A stretch of DNA of 8,281 bases from Lachnospiraceae bacterium (GTDB taxonomy: Bacteria > Bacillota > Clostridia > Lachnospirales > Lachnospiraceae): NCBI GenBank assembly GCA_024403585.1, contig JAKSRN010000076.1, positions 1-8,281 of the forward strand, read 5' to 3'. Under the pieces are notes generated by a model. The model was given only the letters and a program-made list of their open reading frames with translations, did no database searches and had not been told where the DNA came from. The position numbers and the translations under genes are program-made. Below are positions 1-7,099 of this stretch, in pieces (the first letter of the stretch is position 1; each line of letters starts with the position of its first letter).

Positions 1-20
1 ATGTACTCTACCAAGCAGTC

Positions 21-49
21 TTGAATTTGTCAAATATATCGAGTAGAAT
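21..49 (+). promoter_or_regulatory. SigA-type promoter of the DUF4190-like/DUF975 pair
   Basis: TTGAAT (21-26) and TAGAAT (44-49) are separated by exactly 17 bp, close to the housekeeping consensus. The predicted transcription start near position 56 leaves a leader of about 33 nt before the first start codon at 89. No operator-like repeat is visible nearby. Confidence 0.7.
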
Positions 50-88
50 GAGTTTTATAACAAATCCAACCATATAGAAAGGAAAACT

Positions 89-526
89 ATGCAAGAACCC
101 GTTCGTAATGTTCAGGATCCTGCTGCCGGTCTTGCCACCGGTTCCATGATCCTTGGACTGTTTTCTGTAATCATGATCGCCACCGGATTCTCCTTTATCA
201 TAGGATCTGCCGGCATCATACTCGCATTGTTATCACGAGGAAGCGGAAATTTCAGCACAAAAGCCAAAAGCGGCCTTGTTACATCCGTGATCGGTGTGCT
301 GGGTGGCATTGCAGTGACTGTTTTTGCCTTCGTCACCATTTTCTCCGGAGACTTCTCTCAGGCTTTGGAAAGACTGGATTCCCTTTACGAAACCTACATC
401 ACCCAGGGAACTCTGGATCAAACAGACCTGGATCGCGTCCTGGAAGATGACAAGGACCAGCAGCCTCTGGACAATAAAGCTGCCTGCCTGATCTTTCCTG
501 TTTATGAAGAGGAGGCAGATGTATGA
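89..526 (+). CDS. DUF4190-like small integral membrane protein
   Basis: This 145-residue protein has three hydrophobic segments, roughly residues 18-33, 34-49 and 62-85. The first two form a tight glycine-rich hairpin (motifs GSMILGLFSVIM and GSAGIILALLS). A short polar loop with STKAKSG follows, then the third glycine-rich helix. This spacing, with a small basic loop before the last helix, is the pattern of DUF4190-type proteins; their biochemical role is unknown to me. The tail (about 86-145) is acidic and polar (DLDRVLEDDKDQ) and has no recognisable domain. The start at 89 is set by AGAAAGG (76-82) six bases upstream. The TGA stop overlaps the next ATG as ATGA, so translation of the two genes is probably coupled and the products may act together in the membrane. 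The family assignment rests on the hydrophobic pattern only. Confidence 0.75.
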   Translation: MQEPVRNVQDPAAGLATGSMILGLFSVIMIATGFSFIIGSAGIILALLSRGSGNFSTKAKSGLVTSVIGVLGGIAVTVFAFVTIFSGDFSQALERLDSLYETYITQGTLDQTDLDRVLEDDKDQQPLDNKAACLIFPVYEEEADV

Positions 527-1233
527 TGACAAACAAAGAAATCCGCTGTCTCGCAAGAGAAACCCTGCACGGAAAATTCAGCAGTTTTATTACCCTTTTT
601 CTGTGTGCATACATTATTGAAACCCTGATTGTCTCTCTGCCATCAAGCTTTCTGGCTGCACCCAAGAATCTGCCGCTTTATTTGTCCCAGGTTCTTCTCT
701 CCATCCTTCTGGAAGCCCTTGGCTCCATGATCATGCTCAGTATCAACAGAGGTGCACTGCAGCTGATCCGTGGACATAAGACCTCCCTCGCAGATATCTT
801 CTTTGCCTTTCGTAATCAGGCAGATCATTTTCTGGCACTGGAGCTCTTCTTCACGATCATTCATACACTTACCTCTATTCCAATCTATGTATATGTATGG
901 ATCACCAGAGACAGTGAGATGAGCCTTTTGACCTACGCAATCACCAGCAACATGCTCTCAGCTGTTGCCACAGGCCTGACGATCCTGATCACACTGATCT
1001 TCTCCATGTCAGAATTTCTCATGCTGGATGACCCATCTCTGACAGCCAGAGAAGCCCTTAGAAAAAGTACAGACCTGATCAACGGATCTACCGGACAGTA
1101 TTTCCTTCTTCTTCTGAGTTTTCTGGGGTATATCGTTCTTGGATTCACCAGTGCAACCATCGGTTTCCTTTGGGTTGTTCCTTATATAACGGTTTCCCAG
1201 GCGATTTTCTACGAAAAACTGAAAGAGTCCTGA
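523..1233 (+). CDS. DUF975 family integral membrane protein
   Basis: This 236-residue, strongly hydrophobic protein has about five membrane segments (around residues 23-45, 53-74, 100-124, 145-165 and 190-215). The C-terminal part carries the hallmark of DUF975 proteins: a polar LTAREALRKSTDLINGS stretch after the fourth helix, a final helix pair, and the terminal WVVPYITVSQAIFY motif (217-230) ending in a short charged tail. The N-terminus (NKEIRCLARETLHGKF) is also typical, with a short amphipathic segment before the first helix. The function is not established. The start is supported by AAGAGGAGG (507-515), 7 nt before ATG 523; a second ATG at 526 is possible. The gene overlaps the upstream gene by 4 nt and is followed by a strong terminator, so the two form a complete bicistronic unit. 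Confidence 0.85.
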   Translation: MMTNKEIRCLARETLHGKFSSFITLFLCAYIIETLIVSLPSSFLAAPKNLPLYLSQVLLSILLEALGSMIMLSINRGALQLIRGHKTSLADIFFAFRNQADHFLALELFFTIIHTLTSIPIYVYVWITRDSEMSLLTYAITSNMLSAVATGLTILITLIFSMSEFLMLDDPSLTAREALRKSTDLINGSTGQYFLLLLSFLGYIVLGFTSATIGFLWVVPYITVSQAIFYEKLKES

Positions 1234-1303
1234 ACCAGTCCCAAGACAGCATGCACTACCGACAAATAACCTATGTCAGACAGGCGCTTGCAATCTTGCG
1301 ATA

Positions 1304-1343
1304 AAAGCAAAAGAGAAAGTCAGACGACTTTCTCTTTTGCTTT
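1304..1343 (+). terminator. Strong intrinsic terminator, probably bidirectional
   Basis: A perfect 18-bp stem (1304-1321 with 1326-1343) closes a 4-nt AGAC loop. On the + strand it is followed by a T-rich stretch (ATTTGTTT), so it ends the DUF4190-like/DUF975 unit. On the - strand it is followed by TTTTATCG, so it can also stop transcripts arriving from hom, whose stop codon lies about 105 bp away. It sits between two convergent units, as expected for a shared terminator. Confidence 0.85.
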
Positions 1344-1400
1344 ATTTGTTTCTGTTTTCAATTCTTTAGAATCCACTGAACTGCATTGGCAATTAAATTA

Positions 1401-1427
1401 CCAAGGATTCATACTCTTAATCCCTGG
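1401..1427 (-). other. Weak hairpin just downstream of hom
   Basis: CCA+GGATT (1401-1409) pairs with AATCC+TGG (1419-1427) with one A/C mismatch and a 9-nt loop. On the - strand it is followed by TAATTTAATT, which is only moderately T-rich. It may be a first, leaky stop for hom ahead of the strong hairpin at 1304-1343. A second 7-bp inverted repeat, GCTCGTT (1427-1433) with AACGAGC (1453-1459), overlaps the end of hom but has a 19-nt loop and no T-run. Confidence 0.3.
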
Positions 1428-1447
1428 CTCGTTGCCATCACATAAAA

Positions 1448-2665
1448 TCAGAAACGAGCACGGATCATGCTGATGATACCATCTACCTTCTCAGCAGCTG
1501 CTTTGTAAGCTTCCTCTGTCATTGTCTCTGTGACAAATGCAAACTCACCCTCTACTCCTGGAAGAGAGATGGTCTCAACCTTTCCAAATGCAGCCTCAAC
1601 TGCAGGAAGCACGTCAGCAACAACACCCTGCACACGTACGAAGAAACGGCTTGTAACCTGACTGATTGGAAGCAGCTCAAGTTTCTCCTCTTTCCATCCC
1701 ATCATAACTGTGTGATGCAGGTTTTTCGCAATATCTACCACATCACCTGCTACTGCACTTGCTGTAGGCAGTTTTCCGGCTCCGCTTCCGTAGAACATAG
1801 CATCTCCAAGCATATTTCCATGAACGAAGATTGCATTGAAAACATCGTTTACACTGTAAAGCGGATGAGTAGAAGCGATCATAACAGGACTTACCATTGC
1901 ATAGATTCCCTGCTCTGTTTTACGGCTTGTTGCAAGCAGTTTTACAGCTGCACCCATCTCTTTTGCGTATTTGATATCTGTAGCAGTGATCTTTGTGATT
2001 CCTTCAGTATAGATATCCTGGTAATCAACAAACTGCTCATAAGCTAAAGAAGAAAGGATGGCGATCTTACGGCATGGATCATAACCCTCCACATCAGCCT
2101 CAGGATTTTTCTCTGCATATCCTTTTTCCTGTGCCTCTTTCAGAACATCAGCAAAGTCAGAACCATCGCTGCTCATCTTGCTTAAGATGTAGTTGGTTGT
2201 TCCATTCAGGATACCTGTGATCTCATCGATCTCATCTGCTGTAAGAGAAGAATTGATCGGACGGATGATCGGGATACCGCCACCGCAGCTTGCCTCAAAC
2301 ATATAGTTGATGCTTTTCTCTTTTGCGATTTTCATCAGCTCAGTACCATGTCTGGCAACAAGCTCTTTGTTGGAAGTACATACACTCTTTCCAGCCTCCA
2401 GAGCACGTTTGGAGAATGGATAAGCAGGATTTACTCCTCCCATTGTCTCAACAACGATATCAACCTCCGGATCATTCACGATCACTTCATAATCATGAAC
2501 CAGAACAGGTTCTACAGGATCGCCCGGAAACTCTCTTAAGTCCAGAACGTATTTAACCTGAACCTCTTCTCCTACACGTTTTGCGATACTTGCACTGTTT
2601 GTATTCAGTACTTCAAAAACACCGGAACCAACTGTTCCATATCCTAAAATAGCTACTTTAACCAT
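1448..2665 (-). CDS. hom: Homoserine dehydrogenase
   Basis: The enzyme reduces aspartate 4-semialdehyde to homoserine with NAD(P)H, the branch point towards threonine and methionine. The 405 residues are the usual length for the monofunctional Gram-positive enzyme. The N-terminal Rossmann fold shows GYGTVGSGV (8-16). The catalytic domain shows ASCGGGIPIIRP (125-136), GILNGTTNYIL (151-161) and GYAEKNPEADVEGYDPCRK (182-200). By comparison with the yeast enzyme, Glu185, Asp196 and Lys200 match the substrate-binding and catalytic residues. The region from about residue 339 corresponds to the C-terminal ACT domain of the family, but its ligand loop is degenerate (VQGVVADVL, 345-353, in place of a D-x-PGVL pattern). 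The start is ATG 2665. The ribosome binding site AGAGGAAG lies in the last codons of the ACT gene only 3 nt upstream, so translation is probably coupled. Confidence 0.96.
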   Translation of the reverse strand: MVKVAILGYGTVGSGVFEVLNTNSASIAKRVGEEVQVKYVLDLREFPGDPVEPVLVHDYEVIVNDPEVDIVVETMGGVNPAYPFSKRALEAGKSVCTSNKELVARHGTELMKIAKEKSINYMFEASCGGGIPIIRPINSSLTADEIDEITGILNGTTNYILSKMSSDGSDFADVLKEAQEKGYAEKNPEADVEGYDPCRKIAILSSLAYEQFVDYQDIYTEGITKITATDIKYAKEMGAAVKLLATSRKTEQGIYAMVSPVMIASTHPLYSVNDVFNAIFVHGNMLGDAMFYGSGAGKLPTASAVAGDVVDIAKNLHHTVMMGWKEEKLELLPISQVTSRFFVRVQGVVADVLPAVEAAFGKVETISLPGVEGEFAFVTETMTEEAYKAAAEKVDGIISMIRARF

Positions 2666-2668
2666 TAC

Positions 2669-3109
2669 TTACTTCCTCTCTCCGCCTAATATTTTAAAAT
2701 CATGTACACCCTGCTGATCCTGAATCTCACCAATCATAGTTGATACATCCCCTGTGTCCTCCGCAATGTCCACAGAGATCGTCAATGTGGCCACTCCATG
2801 GATAGGAATGGACTGATGGATCGTCAGAATATTTCCATGGGATGCAGCGATACATTTCAGTACATCAGACAATACTCCCGGCTCATCATCGATCTGCAGA
2901 ATAAAGGTGATTGTCTTTCCCTTTGCATTATCATGAAACGGAAAAATATCATCCTGATATTTATAAAAAGAACTACGGCTGATCCCTACTTCTTCTGTGG
3001 CCTGCTGAACGGTGAGTTTCTTTCTCTCCATCATCTTTTTTGCCTCCAGAACCTTCAGAAGAACCTCTGGTACTGCCTTCTCTTTTACAACATAATACTT
3101 GTCACTCAT
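2669..3109 (-). CDS. ACT domain-containing protein, UPF0735/PheB-like
   Basis: This 146-residue protein probably regulates amino acid metabolism. Residues about 33-51 (LTVQQATEEVGISRSSFYKY) read as a helix-turn-helix with a TetR-like recognition helix. Residues about 68-141 form an ACT domain with an intact ligand loop, DDEPGVLSDV (74-83). This arrangement matches the UPF0735/PheB-like family, whose members in Bacillus lie next to aromatic amino acid genes; their ligand and DNA target are not known to me. I chose ATG 3109 (MSDKYYVVKEK) rather than the in-frame upstream extension to 3223. That start matches the family N-terminus, and the upstream stretch would overlap the promoter and leader. 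The likely ribosome binding site is AAAAAGGA, about 11 nt upstream, a rather long spacing. Placement directly before hom suggests a role in threonine/methionine-branch control, which is inference. Confidence 0.88.
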   Translation of the reverse strand: MSDKYYVVKEKAVPEVLLKVLEAKKMMERKKLTVQQATEEVGISRSSFYKYQDDIFPFHDNAKGKTITFILQIDDEPGVLSDVLKCIAASHGNILTIHQSIPIHGVATLTISVDIAEDTGDVSTMIGEIQDQQGVHDFKILGGERK

Positions 3110-3169
3110 AGCTTTGTTAATCCTTTTTATTGTGTGTCCACGGCATACATTTGTTTGCACAATACCGAT

Positions 3170-3197
3170 ATTATCACAGACAACTACTCCATGTAAA
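3170..3197 (-). promoter_or_regulatory. Promoter of the ACT protein-hom operon
   Basis: Read on the - strand, TTTACA (3192-3197) is followed after 16 bp by GATAAT (3170-3175), preceded by TGT, giving an extended -10. The leader to the start at 3109 would be about 55 nt, too short for a T-box or riboswitch, and I see none. Position between the prfB terminator and the ACT gene supports a separate transcription unit. Confidence 0.55.
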
Positions 3198-3198
3198 G

Positions 3199-3210
3199 GA
3201 AAAGCTTTTC
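3199..3210. promoter_or_regulatory. Perfect 12-bp palindrome upstream of the -35 element
   Basis: GAAAAGCTTTTC is a perfect palindrome lying 1 bp upstream of the TTTACA -35 hexamer of the ACT-hom promoter. It could be an operator, for example for the HTH/ACT protein itself, or simply part of an A/T-rich UP element. The sequence alone does not decide. Confidence 0.3.
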
Positions 3211-3228
3211 TTTTTCTTCGCATTCGCG

Positions 3229-3258
3229 AAAAAGAGCTGCACAGATTCTGCAGCTCTT
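3229..3258 (-). terminator. Intrinsic terminator of prfB
   Basis: AAGAGCTGCA (3232-3241) pairs perfectly with TGCAGCTCTT (3249-3258) across a 7-nt loop. On the - strand the stem is followed by a run of five T (complement of 3229-3233, partly in the stem). It begins 9 bp after the prfB stop codon and separates the secA-prfB unit from the ACT-hom unit. Confidence 0.88.
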
Positions 3259-3267
3259 ACTTTCTTA

Positions 3268-4383
3268 TTAAACTTCTTTTTTCAATGCAATCCACTTCAG
3301 ATATGCGTTGATGAACGGATCAATATCACCATCCATAACTGCATCTACCTGGCCACGCTCCTCGTTAGTACGATGATCTTTAACCATGGTGTATGGCTGC
3401 ATTACATAAGAACGGATCTGATTTCCCCAGGCAATGTCTGTAACCTCGCCACGGATACCGGACAGTTTTGCTGCCTGCTCCTCCTGAGCCAGCATATACA
3501 GTTTTGCTTTCAGCATCTGCATCGCTTTGTCTTTGTTCATATGCTGTGAACGCTCATTCTGACAGGTAACAACAATACCGGTTGGGAAATGAGTGATTCG
3601 AATCGCAGAAGAGGTCTTATTGATATGCTGACCACCGGCTCCACTGGAACGGTAGGTATCAATACGGATATCCTCATCTTTTACTTCGATATCAATATCA
3701 TCTTCAATATCCGGCATAACATCACAGGATACAAAAGAAGTCTGACGTTTTCCGTTTGCATTGAACGGAGAAATACGAACCAGACGGTGTACACCCTTCT
3801 CAGATTTCAGATAACCGTAAGCATTCATTCCGTTCACCTGGAAAGTAACGGATTTCACACCTGCCTCATCACCGTCCAGGAAATCCAGTTCTTCCACTGT
3901 AAATCCTTTATCAGCTGCCCAACGGGTATACATACGGTAGAGCATACCGCACCAGTCCATCGCCTCTGTTCCGCCGGCACCGGCATTCAGTTTGATGATG
4001 GCATTATTCTTGTCATACTCACCGGAAAGAAGTGTTTTGATTCGGATGTTATCAAAATCTGTTTTGAATTCATCCAGCATCTCCTGGATCTCAGGAATCA
4101 GATCAGGGTCATTTTCCTCATAACCCATCTCGATCATTGTTTCCATATCTTCGATCGCAGTAACGAGTTTTTTATAGATATCTCTATCTTCTTTCAGACT
4201 TCCAAGCTCTTTCATCTGTTCCTGTGCCTTCTCAGGTACATCCCAGAAGCCAGGCTCTTCCATCTTTCTCTCTAACTCTTCGATTCTCTGTTCCTTATTT
4301 ACAAGATCAAGGGAATCTCTTACTTCAGCCAGTGGTCCTTCATAGGAGTTCAATTCTGATTTGAACTGATCTAATTCAACCAT
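3268..4383 (-). CDS. prfB: Peptide chain release factor 2 (single-frame gene)
   Basis: RF2 recognises UGA and UAA stop codons in the ribosomal A site and triggers hydrolysis of peptidyl-tRNA. The 371-residue product is full length. It shows the stop-codon recognition tripeptide SPF (205-207, in VRISPFNANGKRQTSF) and the catalytic GGQ (250-252, in SSGAGGQHINKTSSA), which identify RF2 rather than RF1. The N-terminal helical domain aligns with other RF2s up to VRDSLDLVNKE. In many bacteria a +1 frameshift at CTT-TGA is needed at this point. Here the codons are CTT GAT (Leu25-Asp26, 4306-4311), so no frameshift is required. ATG 4383 is preferred; GTG 4395, four codons upstream, is also in frame but has no room for a ribosome binding site. 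The likely Shine-Dalgarno is AGTGGG, 7 nt before ATG 4383. The gene follows secA and ends at an intrinsic terminator. Confidence 0.97.
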   Translation of the reverse strand: MVELDQFKSELNSYEGPLAEVRDSLDLVNKEQRIEELERKMEEPGFWDVPEKAQEQMKELGSLKEDRDIYKKLVTAIEDMETMIEMGYEENDPDLIPEIQEMLDEFKTDFDNIRIKTLLSGEYDKNNAIIKLNAGAGGTEAMDWCGMLYRMYTRWAADKGFTVEELDFLDGDEAGVKSVTFQVNGMNAYGYLKSEKGVHRLVRISPFNANGKRQTSFVSCDVMPDIEDDIDIEVKDEDIRIDTYRSSGAGGQHINKTSSAIRITHFPTGIVVTCQNERSQHMNKDKAMQMLKAKLYMLAQEEQAAKLSGIRGEVTDIAWGNQIRSYVMQPYTMVKDHRTNEERGQVDAVMDGDIDPFINAYLKWIALKKEV

Positions 4384-4412
4384 TGCTTTACCCACTTTCT
4401 TCTTAATTTATT

Positions 4413-4493
4413 TCAAGTCGAAGCTCTTCCGGAGACACGGCTGATCCACCAGACCACCCGTCTCGCAGAGCCTGTAACAATCATCTGCGAAGT
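4413..4493 (-). ncRNA. Structured, GC-rich spacer between secA and prfB (putative leader RNA element)
   Basis: The 110-bp spacer is clearly richer in G+C than its surroundings and rich in complementary segments. Fold A is a 7-bp perfect stem, 4463-4469 with 4484-4490, with a 14-nt loop. Fold B has an outer stem 4421-4427 with 4467-4473 (one G-U), a middle stem 4432-4436 with 4460-4464, and an inner CTG/CAG-based hairpin around 4441-4453. Folds A and B compete for 4463-4469. Neither is followed by a T-run, so this is not an ordinary terminator. It could tune prfB expression, act as a processing site, or have no function. I do not recognise a known RNA family. Confidence 0.4.
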
Positions 4494-7058
4494 TTATTTT
4501 CTTCCACAGCACTGTTTATATTTCTTTCCACTTCCGCAAGGACATGGATCGTTTGGATAAACTCGTTTCTCTTTGTTTACCTTTGGTTTACTCAGAGCTG
4601 AGTCATCCTTGTTTGTACCGGTTACTTTAGCAACCTCCTCACGCTCAATCTTCTGCTCAATTCTTACATGATACAGAAGTCGAACAGTATCCTGCTGAAT
4701 CGCACCTGTCATCTCGTTGAACATATCGTAAGCAGTCATCTTATATTCAACTTTTGGATCACGCTGTCCATATGCCTGAAGGCCGATACCCTGACGCAGG
4801 ATATCCATATCATCAATATGATCCATCCATTTCTGATCGATCACTTTCAGAAGGATAACACGCTCCAGCTCACGGATCTGCTCTTCCTCTGGGAACTCGC
4901 TCTCTTTCTCAGCATACAGTTTCACTGCCTGCTCTTTCAGCATCTGTTTCAGAGTGTTGACATTCAGTTTCTTCACATCCTCAGCCTCAACAGCTTTTAC
5001 AGGAATGATTGGAAGAAGCAGACGATTCAGTTCTGTAAGATCCCACTCATCATTGTCTGTATCAGAAGAGATGCACAGATCAACTGTAGAATCTACAATG
5101 TCATAAACCATCTTCATGATGGAATCACGCATGTTCTCACCATCCAGAACGCGGCGACGCTCTTTATAGATGATCTCACGCTGCTCATTGTTAACACCAT
5201 CATAATCCAGAAGATTTTTACGTATCGCATAGTTGTTGCTCTCAATCTTCATCTGTGCTTTCTCAATGGCAGAAGTCAGCATCTTATGCTCAATCTGCTC
5301 ATTCTCAGCAACACCAAGAGATTTGAATACGTTCATCAGTTTCTCAGAACCAAAGAGACGCATCAGATCATCTTCCAGAGAGATGTAGAAACGGGACTCA
5401 CCCGGATCTCCCTGACGACCGGAACGACCACGCAGCTGGTTATCGATTCGTCTGGACTCATGACGCTCTGTACCAATGATCTTCAGACCACCGGCAGCTC
5501 TTGATTCATCATCCAGCTTGATATCAGTACCACGTCCTGCCATGTTTGTAGCGATTGTTACGGTTCCTGCCTCACCTGCATGAGAAACGATCTCAGCCTC
5601 CTGCTCATGATATTTTGCATTCAGAACCTGATGACGGATTCCTTCTCTTTTCAGCATCTTGCTGAGCAGCTCAGAAGTCTCGATGGTAATAGTACCAACC
5701 AGAACCGGCTGATTTTTCTCGTGTGCTGCTTTTACTTCCTCTACAACTGCATGGAATTTCTCTTTTTTAGTTACGTATACAGCATCATTATGATCCTCAC
5801 GGATTACAGGTCTGTTGGTTGGAATCTCGATTACATCCATTCCGTAGATATCACGGAACTCCTGCTCCTCTGTAAGAGCAGTACCGGTCATACCGGCTTT
5901 CTTTGCATATTTATTGAAGAAGTTCTGGAAGGTGATTGTAGCCAGAGTTCTGCTCTCTCTACGTACCTTAACATGCTCTTTTGCCTCGATTGCCTGATGC
6001 AGACCATCAGAGTATCTTCTTCCCGGCATGATACGTCCGGTAAACTCATCAACGATCAGTACTTCATCATCTTTTACAACATAGTCCTGATCTCTGAACA
6101 TCAGGTTATGGGCACGAAGTGCCAGAATGATATTGTGCTGGATCTCCAGGTGCTCAGGATCAGAAAGGTTTTCAATATGGAAGAAATCCTCCACCTTTTT
6201 CACACCCTGCTCAGTAAGTGTTACAACTTTATCCTTCTCATTAACGATGAAATCACCTGTTTCGATGATCTCCTCACCCATGAGTGCAGTCATCTTTGTA
6301 ACCTCACCGGAAGCCTCACCACGCTCCAGACGCTGTGCCAGAATATCACAGGTCTCATACAGCTTTGTGGATTTTCCACTCTGACCAGAGATGATCAGTG
6401 GTGTTCTGGCCTCATCGATCAGGATAGAGTCAACCTCATCGACGATGGCATATACAAGTTTTCTCTGAACCAGCTGCTCTTTGTAAATTACCATGTTATC
6501 ACGCAGGTAATCAAATCCCAGCTCGTTGTTTGTAATATAGGTAATGTCGCATGCATACTGCTCACGACGCTCATCATTCTTCATGGAGTTCAGAACACAT
6601 CCAACTGTCAGTCCAAGGAATCTGTGTACCTGACCCATCTCCTCAGCATCACGGTTTGCCAGGTAATCATTGACAGTAACGACATGTACACCCTCACCTG
6701 TCAGTGCATTCAGATAAGAAGGCAGTGTTGCAACCAGAGTTTTACCTTCACCAGTTCTCATCTCAGCGATACGTCCCTGGTGCAGAATGATACCACCGAT
6801 CAGCTGAACACGATAATGTTCCATATTTAATACACGTTTTGCAGCCTCTCTTACTACAGCATATGCCTCCGGAAGGATATCATCCAGAGTCTGTCCGTTT
6901 GCCAGGCGCTCTTTAAATTCACGTGTTTTGTCGCGAAGTTCCTCATCAGACAGTTTCTGCATTGCAGGACGAAGTGCTTCGATTTTATCCACGATTGGAT
7001 TGATTCTTTTTAATTCTCTCTCACTATGAGTCCCAAATAATCTTTCAGTAAATTTCAT
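4494..7058 (-). CDS. secA: Preprotein translocase ATPase subunit SecA
   Basis: SecA is the motor ATPase that pushes unfolded preproteins through SecYEG at the cytoplasmic membrane. The 854 residues are close to other Firmicutes housekeeping SecAs. NBD1 shows Walker A TGEGKT (102-107) and Walker B DEVD (207-210) followed by SILIDEARTPLIISG. The preprotein cross-linking domain follows, then FTGRIMPGRRYSDGLHQAIE. NBD2 carries MAGRGTDIKL and QLRGRSGRQGDPG. The C-terminus ends in the zinc-binding SEC-C motif CPCGSGKKYKQCC (CxCx8CC, Cys839, 841, 850, 851), which in other species contacts SecB or the ribosome and membrane. The start is ATG 7058 (MKFTERLF), with GGGAG (7066-7070) 7 nt upstream. An in-frame ATG at 7088 would add ten residues but has no ribosome binding site. 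prfB lies 110 bp downstream with no terminator between, so co-transcription is likely. Confidence 0.98.
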   Translation of the reverse strand: MKFTERLFGTHSERELKRINPIVDKIEALRPAMQKLSDEELRDKTREFKERLANGQTLDDILPEAYAVVREAAKRVLNMEHYRVQLIGGIILHQGRIAEMRTGEGKTLVATLPSYLNALTGEGVHVVTVNDYLANRDAEEMGQVHRFLGLTVGCVLNSMKNDERREQYACDITYITNNELGFDYLRDNMVIYKEQLVQRKLVYAIVDEVDSILIDEARTPLIISGQSGKSTKLYETCDILAQRLERGEASGEVTKMTALMGEEIIETGDFIVNEKDKVVTLTEQGVKKVEDFFHIENLSDPEHLEIQHNIILALRAHNLMFRDQDYVVKDDEVLIVDEFTGRIMPGRRYSDGLHQAIEAKEHVKVRRESRTLATITFQNFFNKYAKKAGMTGTALTEEQEFRDIYGMDVIEIPTNRPVIREDHNDAVYVTKKEKFHAVVEEVKAAHEKNQPVLVGTITIETSELLSKMLKREGIRHQVLNAKYHEQEAEIVSHAGEAGTVTIATNMAGRGTDIKLDDESRAAGGLKIIGTERHESRRIDNQLRGRSGRQGDPGESRFYISLEDDLMRLFGSEKLMNVFKSLGVAENEQIEHKMLTSAIEKAQMKIESNNYAIRKNLLDYDGVNNEQREIIYKERRRVLDGENMRDSIMKMVYDIVDSTVDLCISSDTDNDEWDLTELNRLLLPIIPVKAVEAEDVKKLNVNTLKQMLKEQAVKLYAEKESEFPEEEQIRELERVILLKVIDQKWMDHIDDMDILRQGIGLQAYGQRDPKVEYKMTAYDMFNEMTGAIQQDTVRLLYHVRIEQKIEREEVAKVTGTNKDDSALSKPKVNKEKRVYPNDPCPCGSGKKYKQCCGRK

Positions 7059-7099
7059 GTAAGTACTCCCATAGATAAATTTATCCATATATATTCAAG

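Noticed and set aside
1..24. ATG at position 1 followed by a short frame ending in TGA
   Set aside because: Only seven codons, cut by the window edge and overlapping the -35 box; it may be the tail of something upstream but cannot be supported.
1273..1473. 66-codon + strand frame after the DUF975 gene
   Set aside because: It runs through the 18-bp terminator hairpin and into the 3' end of hom; no ribosome binding site and no meaningful sequence.
3110..3170. T-box or other riboswitch in the leader of the ACT-hom operon
   Set aside because: The leader is only about 55-60 nt and shows no T-box motif, specifier hairpin or terminator/antiterminator pair.
3110..3223. N-terminal extension of the ACT protein to 184 residues
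   Set aside because: The extra 38 residues overlap the predicted promoter, and the MSDKYYVVKEK start at 3109 matches the family N-terminus and length.
3589..4275. 228-codon open frame on the + strand opposite prfB
   Set aside because: Antisense shadow of prfB, with no start context or domain.
4668..5504. 278-codon open frame on the + strand opposite the 3' part of secA
   Set aside because: Antisense shadow of a certain gene; composition is low-complexity hydrophobic/His/Gln with no family resemblance.
5580..6830. 416-codon open frame on the + strand opposite secA
   Set aside because: It lies wholly inside secA, has no ribosome binding site or recognisable domain, and is rich in Cys, Leu, Ile and Ser as expected for the antisense of a biased coding strand.
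7059..7088. Ten-residue longer SecA starting at 7088
   Set aside because: No ribosome binding site, only about 5 nt from the predicted transcription start, and MKFTERLF at 7058 with GGGAG fits other SecA proteins.
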